From IMG/VR virus record IMGVR_UViG_3300028864_000080, positions 1 through 27,955 of that record: a stretch of 27,955 bases of DNA. One strand, given 5' to 3'. The translations under genes were made by a program, and so were the position numbers. Positions 7,748-15,905 of the stretch are shown piece by piece; position 1 is the first letter of the stretch; each line of letters starts with the position of its first letter. Below the pieces are notes generated by a model. That model was not told the origin of the DNA and did not search any database. It saw nothing but the letters and a program-made list of their open reading frames with translations. This DNA comes from a virus.

Positions 7748-9214
7748 TTAGTTTTTTATTAATCTTAATGCACATCCTTGAATTGCATCAGAACTACCAT
7801 TACCTAATCCTGAATCAGCTATTCTAACATATCTTGTAGTATTTCCAATATCTGACATTCTAAACCAAGAATAAATATTAATATTTGAAAATGTACCATC
7901 TGTGTATCTTCTTCCAGTACCTATTGCACTAAATCCACTATTATTATCTGCTCCTGTATTAGGACTATTCCAATATACTAAACCTTCTTTTTTCATCTTA
8001 CCACCACTAACAATATCACCACCTAAATATGTACTTAACGCTGTATAATCCGCTTGTGCTGGTACTCTATAACCCCACAATGATGTAGGATTTGCAACGT
8101 TGTAATAATCAATATCCATCTGCAATAATTTTACAGCGAACCAGTTGTATAACTTTCCATATACAGAACCAACAGTACTATCATTGTTATAATGACACCA
8201 CATAGATGCAGCTTTTACAGCCGCATAAGTTTTTTGTTCTACTGTACCTGCTGTAGCTGCATAAGCATTATCATACAATGTTTGTGAACTTGTCCAAATG
8301 GTATTATCAGTTACATTAGCAATCAAATTGCCTTGTGGTGTACAAACCATATCACAATTACTTGTAGCCCAAACTTGACTACCAATTGTTATAGATGGAA
8401 TGTCAGGGTATAAATTTCTTAAAAATGTTGCTTCTGTAAGTACTTGTGTAGATGTTAATGCTTGTGCACGAATTATGTGAGATGAAATACTTCCAATATT
8501 ACTGCTATTTGAATCTAAAATTTTAGTTAGTTCAATGCTTGTAACTACAATTTGATTTTCTAAAAATACACCATTAATATATGTTTTTAAATTTCCTAAT
8601 CCATCAGCAACTCTTGTTACTACACAATTTTTACCTATAATTTGACCATTAATAATATTTGTTGATAAATATGAAGTACCTAAAGAATTAATAAACCTGA
8701 ATTTTGCAGTGCCATAATAAAAATTACTAAATTTTGTAGTAACTCCACTCGCATAATACATGTTACTTACATCTGAACCATTTGTATTTATGATAGTTGT
8801 TATACTCCACGCATCAGTAGTTGCAAAATTAATAACAGAATGAGGCATAAAATTATTTCCACCATTAGGATTTTTCAAACTATAATGTTCATTTGGTGCA
8901 ATATTTCCACCTACAAATGGTTGTGATGTACTTGTTGTTTGTATTGCATCATTAGTAGTTAATAGTGAATATAACTTAGTAAAATAACTATATATTCCAC
9001 TTGTCCTAATAGTACTACCTGCTTCACCCAACCAAGCAAAGTTTATAGATTTATTAATACTTTGTTGTTTAGACATTTTCATATAAGCAATAGTATTGCT
9101 ATCACTAGTGACTATACCAAGATCTGCAAGGACTCTATTTTTATAAGTTTTAAATACTAGTATTACACCTCGTATAACACTAGCAAGTACTCCACTATAA
9201 TATTGTATATTCAT
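7748..9214 (-). CDS. Adhesin/tail protein with LamG-like and FISUMP domains
   Basis: A 488-residue protein with three parts. Residues 1-110 are a structural N-terminus (probable attachment to the virion or tail). About 127-265 looks like a LamG/concanavalin-like beta-sandwich (AWSITTIINT, KFRFINSLGTSYLS, TYINGVFLENQIV, then RAQALTSTQVLTEATFLRNLY). About 275-488 is a FISUMP domain (Fibrobacter succinogenes major paralogous domain): TIGSQVWATSN, YGKLYNWFAV, WGYRVPAQADYTALSTYLGG, NNSGFSAIGTGRRY and the ending GCALRLIKN. Such domains occur on Bacteroidetes surface proteins and phage adhesins, and their C-type-lectin-like relatives can display variable residues. The likely role is recognition of surface glycans by the virion. 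It is directly downstream of a small structural gene and the SGNH receptor-binding gene. Parts of the FISUMP coding region (8040-8400) are less AT-rich than the neighbours, suggesting module exchange. The domain call is strong; the exact location on the virion is unknown. Confidence 0.75.
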   Translation of the reverse strand: MNIQYYSGVLASVIRGVILVFKTYKNRVLADLGIVTSDSNTIAYMKMSKQQSINKSINFAWLGEAGSTIRTSGIYSYFTKLYSLLTTNDAIQTTSTSQPFVGGNIAPNEHYSLKNPNGGNNFMPHSVINFATTDAWSITTIINTNGSDVSNMYYASGVTTKFSNFYYGTAKFRFINSLGTSYLSTNIINGQIIGKNCVVTRVADGLGNLKTYINGVFLENQIVVTSIELTKILDSNSSNIGSISSHIIRAQALTSTQVLTEATFLRNLYPDIPSITIGSQVWATSNCDMVCTPQGNLIANVTDNTIWTSSQTLYDNAYAATAGTVEQKTYAAVKAASMWCHYNNDSTVGSVYGKLYNWFAVKLLQMDIDYYNVANPTSLWGYRVPAQADYTALSTYLGGDIVSGGKMKKEGLVYWNSPNTGADNNSGFSAIGTGRRYTDGTFSNINIYSWFRMSDIGNTTRYVRIADSGLGNGSSDAIQGCALRLIKN

Positions 9215-9217
9215 AGG

Positions 9218-9577
9218 TTATTCTCCCCAAAATAAATTAATGGTTCCTGCACTTCTTATTTCACAATATAAAACATTAGTTATTAAAGGATTATAATCTG
9301 TAACTACTGTGCCTGCCATCCAAGTAGTTGTATAACCTGTAAAAGTAGGAACTGCTAAAGTACCCCCTGTAATAAATAATCTAAATGTTTTTTTTATAAT
9401 AGGATTAGTAATAGTAAATACACTATTAGTAATCATATTAGTAAGTTTAGTAAAATCTTCACCAATAGATAAATCTATATTAAATGCAGATAATGCAATA
9501 GTTCTAACAAGAGTACTTGATTTAGGATTATCTGCACTAGTTGTAAAAGTCATACCTCTTTGTTCTGTAGTACTCAT
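9218..9577 (-). CDS. Small structural protein of the receptor-binding cassette
   Basis: A 119-residue, Thr/Ser/Ile-rich protein with an expected all-beta fold. It has no signal peptide or charged helices and ends in INLFWGE. The stretch TFRLFITGGTLAVPTFTGYTTTWMAG reads as alternating beta strands. Between two large host-contact proteins and only 3 nt before the FISUMP adhesin gene, it could be a fibre connector, tip or trimerisation unit. I do not recognise a family. It is clearly a gene, by length and tight spacing; the role is inferred from position. Confidence 0.55.
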   Translation of the reverse strand: MSTTEQRGMTFTTSADNPKSSTLVRTIALSAFNIDLSIGEDFTKLTNMITNSVFTITNPIIKKTFRLFITGGTLAVPTFTGYTTTWMAGTVVTDYNPLITNVLYCEIRSAGTINLFWGE

Positions 9578-9601
9578 AAATTAATTATTTATATTATATA
9601 T

Positions 9602-12091
9602 TTAAAAAGAAAATAATGATTTTAAGAATGCTGCTATTTTATTAGCTATATAAGTATATCCAATTGCATTAGGATGTACCCCATCTATTCCAAAATAATA
9701 TTGATGATTATATTTATTAAATCCTGAATTACGATACATATCTAATACTGGAATATGATTATAATTAGCACGTTCTATAATAGCATTTACATATTCAATT
9801 AAATATTTTCCTAAAGTATTAGGAACTACATCTACATCATCTATTTTATTATCTTGTATAAATCTATGAGTAGGAGTAATAAATACAATTTTAATATGTG
9901 GATAAGCAGTTAATATTTTATCTATAATATAATTTATAGCTCCATTAAATGTAGTAGTATCAATTGAATCAATTGCTCCTAAAATTACATTTCCTGTAAA
10001 ATCATTAGTACCAAAAAATATAGTTAATACATTTAATTTATTAAAATTAGTAGTTGATAATTTTGTAAAAGCTAAATTATTATTATCTTCTAAAACAATT
10101 AAATTATTAATTGCATTTTGCATTGTTGTAAAATTTCCTGTATTAATAGCTTGTGCTATTTTATACATAGATAATTCATTATAATTTACATCAGGATGAG
10201 TTGCCATTCTACAACCTCCATAACCTACTTTAATAGCATTAGCACCAATTAATTCTGCTACTTGTTCAGGATATGTCCCAAATTCTGTAACTGAATCACC
10301 ACAAAACATTGTTGTTTGCTCAAAAAAAGAACCTGGTATATTAATTTTTTTAAGATCAATTTGATTAAGTAATCCAAAAGGAATAAAAGTATTAGTATAT
10401 CTTTGATTAACTGTTATCATTAAATTAGACATTGTAGTTAAATCAATACCTACATTTCTAAAACAAATTCTTACATATTTTTCACCTTCTAAAGCAGTAT
10501 AAACTAATCTATCATCAATTACATTAGGATTAATTATAGAAGATTTTGTAATAATATTTTTATCTTTATCAAAAATAGCATAATAACCACTAAACCAGTT
10601 ATCAGGTTGATTTGCTAAAGATGTATTAATTACATCTCCTGTATTTAAAGGACCAATAAAACCTGTAAATAGCGCAACTCCCGACATATATTCTAGTAGT
10701 CCGGTTGTAGAAGTAGAAGGAATATATTTACCCATTACGATAGCAGGATCTGATATATCAAATAATTGGATAGTTTGTTTATATATATTCTCTCTTTTAA
10801 TAGTTAATGTGTCGATATTTGAAGTTACTATTTTATTGGTTTGTTGATCAGGCGAATAATCATGTTTAACATTTACATGAATTTTATCAGCAAAATAAGT
10901 TAATGATACATCAATTAAATCCCAGTTTATTTTTGCTTTAAATAAAACAGATTCACCATTTTTTAATTCAACTTCTTCGATACCTGTTGCAATACCGCCC
11001 AAATTAGGGTAATATGTAGCTACAACCGTACTTAAATCAGCCTTACAAACTTGAAGTAAAGGATTATTTTTCTGAACTGTTACTAAATAAAGTTCATCTT
11101 CATTATCTATATAATCTACTTTACCAAATTGCAAAATTAATAAAGGATTTATTTTTGTTAAATCTGAATCCTGTAAGAAAAAATCTTTGGTTGCAACATT
11201 AGATAATTCTTTTGCATTACTATCTTTTATCCATTTATTATCATCATTCCACTGCGCTGTAATTTCGCCTACAAATTGTTCTTTTATCCATTCTGTTGCA
11301 CTAACTTGATAAGTAATTATTCTACCTAACATTGGTGGAGTTACTTCTTTAGCTGTAATTGGAGTATAAAAAGAACCAAACTCTAAAGGAAAATTTGTAT
11401 TTACATTATATATTGATATATCTGCTTTAGATTGTTTATCTATTCCTTCTGTTATATCTACATAAACAGTACCACTCCATCTATATTCTTTATTATTATC
11501 AAGAGTAGTGTAAATAGTATCTAATTCTCCTATAAGTGGTAAAGTAGCAAAATTAGTAGCTTCAGCTACTTGTGATAAATAACCTATAATAAAGTTAGTT
11601 GGTATTTTTCCTTCTGAATTTAAAGAAGGATAACCATTAGCAATACCTTTATCATTTTTTAAAGCTAATGCTGATAAATCTTGATCACCAGTATTAACTC
11701 CACTTTGATTAGCAAGTTTTTGTATTTCAGTATCTAAAACTAATGATTTATTTATAACTTTATCAACTTTACTATCAACAGTATAATTCCCTATAATTAT
11801 TTCATGTTCTTTTAAATCTTTATCATAAGCTCTAAGAATACCATCTTTAAAATATAAAAATAAATGTCCTGCATCAGGAGTATGAACAGGATATTTATCT
11901 TTAGGTAAATCATCAAATATAGGTACACTAGATATTAATCCATCATTACCTATTAATGTTTCAGTATAGTTATAATAAACATATATATGTCCATTATTTC
12001 TTTTATAAATATAAGTTCTACCGTTATCCTTAGGAAAAGTATTATTAGGAAGAGTACCTATATTAACATATGCAAGATCTGTAGTTGGCAT
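9602..12091 (-). CDS. Receptor-binding protein / tail fibre with C-terminal SGNH hydrolase (esterase) domain
   Basis: An 829-residue modular protein. Residues 1-100 carry short aromatic beta repeats (GRTYIYKRNNGHIYVYYNY; AGHLFLYFKDGILRAYD). About 100-250 is a linker/shaft of a type common in Bacteroidetes phage fibres (NTGDQDLSALALKNDKG, GELDTIYTTLDNNKEYRWSG). About 250-590 is a beta-rich region resembling carbohydrate-binding modules. About 594-829 is an SGNH/GDSL hydrolase with GDSVTE (Ser600), GYGG (623-626), FFGTND (Asn696) and the terminal IDGVHPN (Asp803, His806). All four SGNH blocks are therefore present and it should be an active esterase, probably removing acyl groups from capsular or surface polysaccharide during attachment. 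The middle part (about 10660-11350) has more GC-rich codons than either flank, consistent with a swapped module. The gene starts 5 nt after the GAF-like gene stop. The catalytic call is firm; the substrate is unknown. Confidence 0.82.
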   Translation of the reverse strand: MPTTDLAYVNIGTLPNNTFPKDNGRTYIYKRNNGHIYVYYNYTETLIGNDGLISSVPIFDDLPKDKYPVHTPDAGHLFLYFKDGILRAYDKDLKEHEIIIGNYTVDSKVDKVINKSLVLDTEIQKLANQSGVNTGDQDLSALALKNDKGIANGYPSLNSEGKIPTNFIIGYLSQVAEATNFATLPLIGELDTIYTTLDNNKEYRWSGTVYVDITEGIDKQSKADISIYNVNTNFPLEFGSFYTPITAKEVTPPMLGRIITYQVSATEWIKEQFVGEITAQWNDDNKWIKDSNAKELSNVATKDFFLQDSDLTKINPLLILQFGKVDYIDNEDELYLVTVQKNNPLLQVCKADLSTVVATYYPNLGGIATGIEEVELKNGESVLFKAKINWDLIDVSLTYFADKIHVNVKHDYSPDQQTNKIVTSNIDTLTIKRENIYKQTIQLFDISDPAIVMGKYIPSTSTTGLLEYMSGVALFTGFIGPLNTGDVINTSLANQPDNWFSGYYAIFDKDKNIITKSSIINPNVIDDRLVYTALEGEKYVRICFRNVGIDLTTMSNLMITVNQRYTNTFIPFGLLNQIDLKKINIPGSFFEQTTMFCGDSVTEFGTYPEQVAELIGANAIKVGYGGCRMATHPDVNYNELSMYKIAQAINTGNFTTMQNAINNLIVLEDNNNLAFTKLSTTNFNKLNVLTIFFGTNDFTGNVILGAIDSIDTTTFNGAINYIIDKILTAYPHIKIVFITPTHRFIQDNKIDDVDVVPNTLGKYLIEYVNAIIERANYNHIPVLDMYRNSGFNKYNHQYYFGIDGVHPNAIGYTYIANKIAAFLKSLFSF

Positions 12092-12096
12092 ATTTT

Positions 12097-12723
12097 CTAT
12101 TTTTTAATTATATTTTTAATACTTTTAGAAGTACTTAATTGATGTTTCCAAATATAAGATTCGTATTCTCTTTTAAAATCAAATTCTTTAAGATATTCAA
12201 GACTTATAAATCCAACAGGTTTTTCATCATCATCTTTAATTAAAAAAGAATAACTAGAATAAACCTTACGTTTAATTAAATCTTCTTTATAGTTACTATC
12301 AATCATATCTAATTCACCAATATCTTCTTTATAACATCTTCCATCAGTAAGAAGTCTATGATATAAATAATTTATATAATTAATAGTTATCATTTGATAT
12401 TTTCCAATGTATCCACCTTTAATTTTATTATCATAATCTTCAGCTACAACAGTAAATTTATCAATAGACATTCCATTTTTAAAATGATCTCCATTATGAA
12501 AATAAGCAATATAAACACCATTAGCTTTAAGATCTTCTCTTATTTGTCCACATATTTGTGTAAGTTTAATAAATAAATCACTTCTGTCAATAGGTGAAAG
12601 AATAGTTTTAGAAAGTTGTTTTTTAATCCAATATTCTCTAAACCAAATAGTTGTGAGAGTAAAAAGATTAGTTATAATAAGTAAACTTATATCTTTTAAA
12701 ATTATGTTATTCATTACATCCAT
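12097..12723 (-). CDS. Membrane-anchored GAF-like protein
   Basis: A 208-residue protein. An N-terminal hydrophobic helix at about residues 9-28 (LKDISLLIITNLFTLTTIWF) is followed by basic residues (REYWIKKQ), suggesting a membrane anchor with the rest in the cytoplasm. The remainder resembles a GAF-type sensor fold: GVYIAYFHNGDHFKNGMSID, a central helical part (GKYQMITINYINYLYHRLL), then VYSSYSFLIKDDDEKPVGFISLEYL. Phrases like 'AYFHNG.HF.NGMS' recur in tailed phages, but I know no demonstrated function. It is the first gene after the terminator at 12778-12813, so it starts a new transcript carrying the receptor-binding and lysis genes. Possible roles are lysis timing, superinfection control or sensing of host state. 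The domain call is moderate and the function unknown. Confidence 0.58.
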   Translation of the reverse strand: MDVMNNIILKDISLLIITNLFTLTTIWFREYWIKKQLSKTILSPIDRSDLFIKLTQICGQIREDLKANGVYIAYFHNGDHFKNGMSIDKFTVVAEDYDNKIKGGYIGKYQMITINYINYLYHRLLTDGRCYKEDIGELDMIDSNYKEDLIKRKVYSSYSFLIKDDDEKPVGFISLEYLKEFDFKREYESYIWKHQLSTSKSIKNIIKK

Positions 12724-12770
12724 AATTAAAAAGTATATTATATTATTTAAATTAAAAGTGTATATTTAAT

Positions 12771-12797
12771 AAAACATAAAAAGTATCTAGTATATTT
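12771..12797 (-). promoter_or_regulatory. Weak candidate promoter overlapping the terminator
   Basis: On the minus strand GTTG (-33-like, from the loop of the terminator hairpin) is followed after 19 nt by TATGTTTT, one base from the Bacteroidetes -7 box TAnnTTTG. The layout and spacing are the same as the better candidate at 27471-27501. It would start transcription about 40 nt upstream of the GAF-like gene (start 12723), the first gene after the terminator. Match quality is modest and AT-rich DNA gives chance hits. Confidence 0.25.
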
Positions 12798-12813
12798 CAA
12801 CTAGATACTTTTT
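12778..12813. terminator. Strong (possibly bidirectional) terminator closing the head module
   Basis: A perfect 14-bp inverted repeat (AAAAAGTATCTAGT at 12778-12791, ACTAGATACTTTTT at 12800-12813) has an 8-nt loop. On the minus strand the stem ends in a run of T and is followed by TTTTATGTTTTATT. It starts 10 nt after the stop of the last head-module gene (12823). This is the clearest intrinsic terminator in the window and divides the head genes from the receptor-binding/lysis genes. The A/T-tract symmetry would let it work in both directions. Confidence 0.85.
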
Positions 12814-12822
12814 AATTATATA

Positions 12823-13746
12823 TTATACAACTACTACAGCTGCACCATTAGAATTTTTAAGAAAAGTAAGATATTTAACAATAACATCATATACGGCTGT
12901 TTGTGCTGTATGAGGAACATAAATATGTAATGTTTTATCAAAACCAGCAGCATTAGGAAGCAATGGACGTTGAGCAACTGCTCTAGTACTTATAGTTATA
13001 ATATCATATACAGCAGCAGGATCAGCAATAAAATTTGAATCCGCATATGCACCTTCAAATTTATCAAGTGTATTATTATATCCACTATTAGTTGCTAATT
13101 CTTTTTCAAATAGAACTGCTTCAGCACCTGTATTAATATATGATTCGCCATTTACTTTAGGAAAAAGAAATGAACGTAAATCACCAGTAAGTTGAATAAA
13201 CCAATTATTATCATTCAAAGTATATACAGAACTAGTGCCTGCTGTATGAACTACACTTTTAATAGGCAACTTCATATCAGTAGTAGAAATTAAAGTAAGC
13301 ATTGCAGCTTTAAATGCAGCTACTACATCAGTTGCTAAAACTACACCCGCAGTACCAATAACTTCTACATTAAGAATTTTAGTAGTATTCCAAACATTCT
13401 TGTTAGTATCAAGTTTTTTTACAACAATACCACCTTCAAATTGCATTCCAAAAGAATCAGTACGTACATTACCTGTAGGATATATAATACTTTGAGTAGG
13501 AACTATATCAGCAGTATAACCACTTAGTTGTGAATGAAAATTAAAGTTATTAGGATTAATAGTAAATGTTTTTACAGATCCATTACCTAAAGAATTAACT
13601 AATTGAAATAATCCATTAGGATTACTATTAGCTGGACTAGTAATAAAATTACTAGGATTCCCTGCAGCATCTTTAAGTCCAATCGCTCCTTTTGCTGTAG
13701 GATTACCATCAGCAACAAGAGTATTAGCAATCATCATTGTTCTCAT
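12823..13746 (-). CDS. Probable capsid-associated structural protein
   Basis: A 307-residue protein rich in Ala, Val, Thr and Asn, with composition and codon use closer to the MCP gene than to the tail genes. It starts MRTMMIANTLVADGNPTAKGAIGLKDAAGN. Most of the chain appears as beta strands (KTFTINPNNFNFHSQ, FGMQFEGGIVVKKLD, ILNVEVIGTAGVVLA). It ends in an Ile/Val-rich tail (YDVIVKYLTFLKNSNGAAVVVV). No enzyme motif is visible. It is the last gene of the head module, 10 nt before the strong terminator and 19 nt after the gene at 13766. A decoration/auxiliary capsid protein, head fibre or other abundant virion protein is plausible. I do not recognise a named family. Confidence 0.6.
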   Translation of the reverse strand: MRTMMIANTLVADGNPTAKGAIGLKDAAGNPSNFITSPANSNPNGLFQLVNSLGNGSVKTFTINPNNFNFHSQLSGYTADIVPTQSIIYPTGNVRTDSFGMQFEGGIVVKKLDTNKNVWNTTKILNVEVIGTAGVVLATDVVAAFKAAMLTLISTTDMKLPIKSVVHTAGTSSVYTLNDNNWFIQLTGDLRSFLFPKVNGESYINTGAEAVLFEKELATNSGYNNTLDKFEGAYADSNFIADPAAVYDIITISTRAVAQRPLLPNAAGFDKTLHIYVPHTAQTAVYDVIVKYLTFLKNSNGAAVVVV

Positions 13747-13765
13747 AAATATTTATTTTATTTGT

Positions 13766-14863
13766 TTAATTATTTAATTGTTGATTTTGTTGACGTTGTT
13801 GATTTTGTTGAGCTGCTTGTTCTGCATAAGGATCTCTAATATTAAGAGTTGCCATAAGTAGTTTAGTGGCTATATCAAGAATATCATCAGTAATTTCCAT
13901 ATCAGTCATTTGACCAATAGTACTATCAATAATTCTAGGTTGTTTAATATATTCTAATCTAATATCACTATAATAAAATTTAGAATCAGTAGTAAGAAAT
14001 ATCTTACCATTTTCCATAATAAACTTAGGATTTAAATGATTATTTGTTTTAGCATAATAATCATTAGTGTCATTAGCATTATTCATAGAAGATACCAAAT
14101 CTATTTTTTTATAACCCATATCAGTATATTCTACTATAGGAGTTTTGGTGATATCAATTACTTTATTAATAATAGTTTCTTCAGTATAAGTTATAGTATC
14201 TAATATTGTATCATTTAAAATAACATTTATAGGTATATTATTATTTTTATTTTTAAAGATTAAACTATTAGGACAATATTTATCATTATAATTTTCATAA
14301 TAACAATCAATATCTTTTTCATTCTTAAAATAATCTTTTATTAAATTAAAATAATAAAAAGAAGATTTAGTACTAATTCCAACTTTATATATATTCCTCG
14401 GAACAATAATTTTATTATCACTAGTTGTATATTTTAAATCAGAAACTACTTTAGTAGGAGTTATAAAATTATCAAAATTAAGTATTGATAAATTTATACT
14501 TTCATCTTTAGTAGTTATAGTTTTATTAGTATTATTATAATTAATTTTAGCAATTAAACTAGCATACATATAATAATTTGATGGTAACTCAAAGTAATAT
14601 CTTTGAGTTACACTATCATAATAACAAGTAGGATTGCAAGTACGTTTTAAAGATTTAACACTATCATAATTATTAGTAGACTCTTCAAAACCTATTTTAA
14701 TAGGATTAAGTCTAGTAGATAATCTAAGTTTCAATACAGTTTGTATAGCATCATTCAACACCATATCATACTGTTGTGGAAATATAGCAGTTTTACGATT
14801 ACTATTTTGTTGTTGTATCCTAGCATCTAAAGCTATATGTAATGATGCTACACTACTATACAT
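13766..14863 (-). CDS. Head-neck connector / ring protein with Gln-rich tail
   Basis: A 365-residue protein. The N-terminus (SSVASLHIALDARIQQQNSN, FPQQYDMVLNDAIQTVLKLRL, then GFEESTNNYDSVKSLKR) follows a pattern I know from Bacteroidetes and large-phage connector proteins: 'ELHIALDQ...', then 'P.E.D..LN.A...FV..R', then 'GFE.S....D.L..L'. The middle is beta-rich. The C-terminus has a helix (TDDILDIATKLLMATLNIRDPYAEQ) and ends in the Gln/Asn stretch QQNQQRQQNQQLNN, encoded by an 18-nt tandem repeat. By position after the MCP and a head protein, it probably forms a ring attached to the portal. It starts 4 nt after the upstream stop. Structural role likely; precise ring unknown. Confidence 0.6.
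   Translation of the reverse strand: MYSSVASLHIALDARIQQQNSNRKTAIFPQQYDMVLNDAIQTVLKLRLSTRLNPIKIGFEESTNNYDSVKSLKRTCNPTCYYDSVTQRYYFELPSNYYMYASLIAKINYNNTNKTITTKDESINLSILNFDNFITPTKVVSDLKYTTSDNKIIVPRNIYKVGISTKSSFYYFNLIKDYFKNEKDIDCYYENYNDKYCPNSLIFKNKNNNIPINVILNDTILDTITYTEETIINKVIDITKTPIVEYTDMGYKKIDLVSSMNNANDTNDYYAKTNNHLNPKFIMENGKIFLTTDSKFYYSDIRLEYIKQPRIIDSTIGQMTDMEITDDILDIATKLLMATLNIRDPYAEQAAQQNQQRQQNQQLNN
13780..13811. repeat. Two-copy 18-nt tandem repeat encoding a Gln-rich tail
   Basis: The 14-mer GTTGATTTTGTTGA occurs at 13780-13793 and again at 13798-13811, a period of 18 nt. Being in frame, it encodes the repeated QQNQQ units at the C-terminus of the connector protein. Such repeats can change copy number by slippage without breaking the frame. 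Confidence 0.7.
14584..14611. other. Perfect 11-bp hairpin inside the connector gene
   Basis: GTAACTCAAAG (14584-14594) and CTTTGAGTTAC (14601-14611) form a perfect stem with a 6-nt loop. It lies about 85-93 codons into the 365-residue connector gene (encoding VTQRYYFEL). No T tract follows on the sense strand, so it is not an obvious terminator. It may be chance or an mRNA-structure element. Confidence 0.3.
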
Positions 14864-14867
14864 TTTA

Positions 14868-15860
14868 TTATTTCTTTAATGATTTATATTTACTTTCAAA
14901 TTTAGTAACTTCCCCTTTGTTTATAGGATTTTTAAAATAAAGAATTGCACCATCCATAGTTTTACCAACAATTATTTCAGTATTACTAGAATCTACAATA
15001 GCATTATCAATATTAACACTTAAAACATTTAGTTCAATATACTTTTTAATAGTTGCTTGAAGTTCAAGTTCTTTATTCTCAGCTATTTCTAAAAAATCAC
15101 TTGAATGATTATTAGCATAACTAAATAATTCAAGATATATATCTTCTTTAGACATATCCATAACATCTTCAAAAGGAATAATATTCTGTAGAATAGCAAT
15201 ATTCTTAAGAATATCTTCACCATTGTCTTTAGCACGTAAAGCAATCAGTTTGTTAACAGCCTTAGATTGAGCATCTGCATTTGCCAAAAGTCTAGTTCTA
15301 GCAATTTTTTCATCATATAAGAAAAATCTTATATTAGGAGATTTATCCGCATCTTCCGGTTTATTAGCAACTTGAGCAGAATTAATAGCAACTAACCAAT
15401 ATAAAAAATCACGAGCATTAGTATATCTAAAATACATGTGATAATCTGTAGGATCAATTTCTTTATTTTTTAAAATATGTTGAGCAAGATTTTCTTCTGT
15501 AATATCTTTATCTACTTTATAATCTTTAATATACTTAGCAATACGTTCTTTACGATCAGGATTACCTACATCAAATATAGAATTTAAATCAAGTATCAAT
15601 CCACTAGAACTAATAGGAATTTGAATAGAAGATACCCAATCTAGTTTTTCATGTTCCCATTCACTATTCTTATTATTGTTTCCAATAATAATAGGTAGTA
15701 CTTCATCTAGTAAAGTTGGATTAGATAATAATTTATTAACTATAGTTTTAGTAGTTCCAAGACTTCTTACTTGAGTATTATAAGCAAGTTTATTTATAGA
15801 TTCAAATATACTTCCTGCAAGTTTATATTTGATTGTTATTGTTTTTTTAAGTGTAATCAT
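14868..15860 (-). CDS. Conserved-looking head protein downstream of MCP, unknown function
   Basis: A 330-residue, mostly helical protein. The N-terminus is basic and beta-like (MITLKKTITIKYKLAGSIFESINKLAYN). An aromatic phrase YHMYFRYTNARDFLYWLVAINSAQV marks the middle, and a long helical part follows (ARTRLLANADAQSKAVNKLIAL; KNIAILQNIIPFEDVMDM; ENKELELQATIKKYIEL). It ends in a small beta unit (EIIVGKTMDGAILYFKNP). It lies 45 nt after the MCP gene and 4 nt before the connector gene, inside the head module, so a virion or head-assembly role is likely. I cannot assign a family; internal head protein or assembly factor are both possible. Confidence 0.58.
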   Translation of the reverse strand: MITLKKTITIKYKLAGSIFESINKLAYNTQVRSLGTTKTIVNKLLSNPTLLDEVLPIIIGNNNKNSEWEHEKLDWVSSIQIPISSSGLILDLNSIFDVGNPDRKERIAKYIKDYKVDKDITEENLAQHILKNKEIDPTDYHMYFRYTNARDFLYWLVAINSAQVANKPEDADKSPNIRFFLYDEKIARTRLLANADAQSKAVNKLIALRAKDNGEDILKNIAILQNIIPFEDVMDMSKEDIYLELFSYANNHSSDFLEIAENKELELQATIKKYIELNVLSVNIDNAIVDSSNTEIIVGKTMDGAILYFKNPINKGEVTKFESKYKSLKK

Positions 15861-15905
15861 TTCAGCAACATTTAGTTTATTAGTACTTTAAATAGTTGAT
15901 TTATA

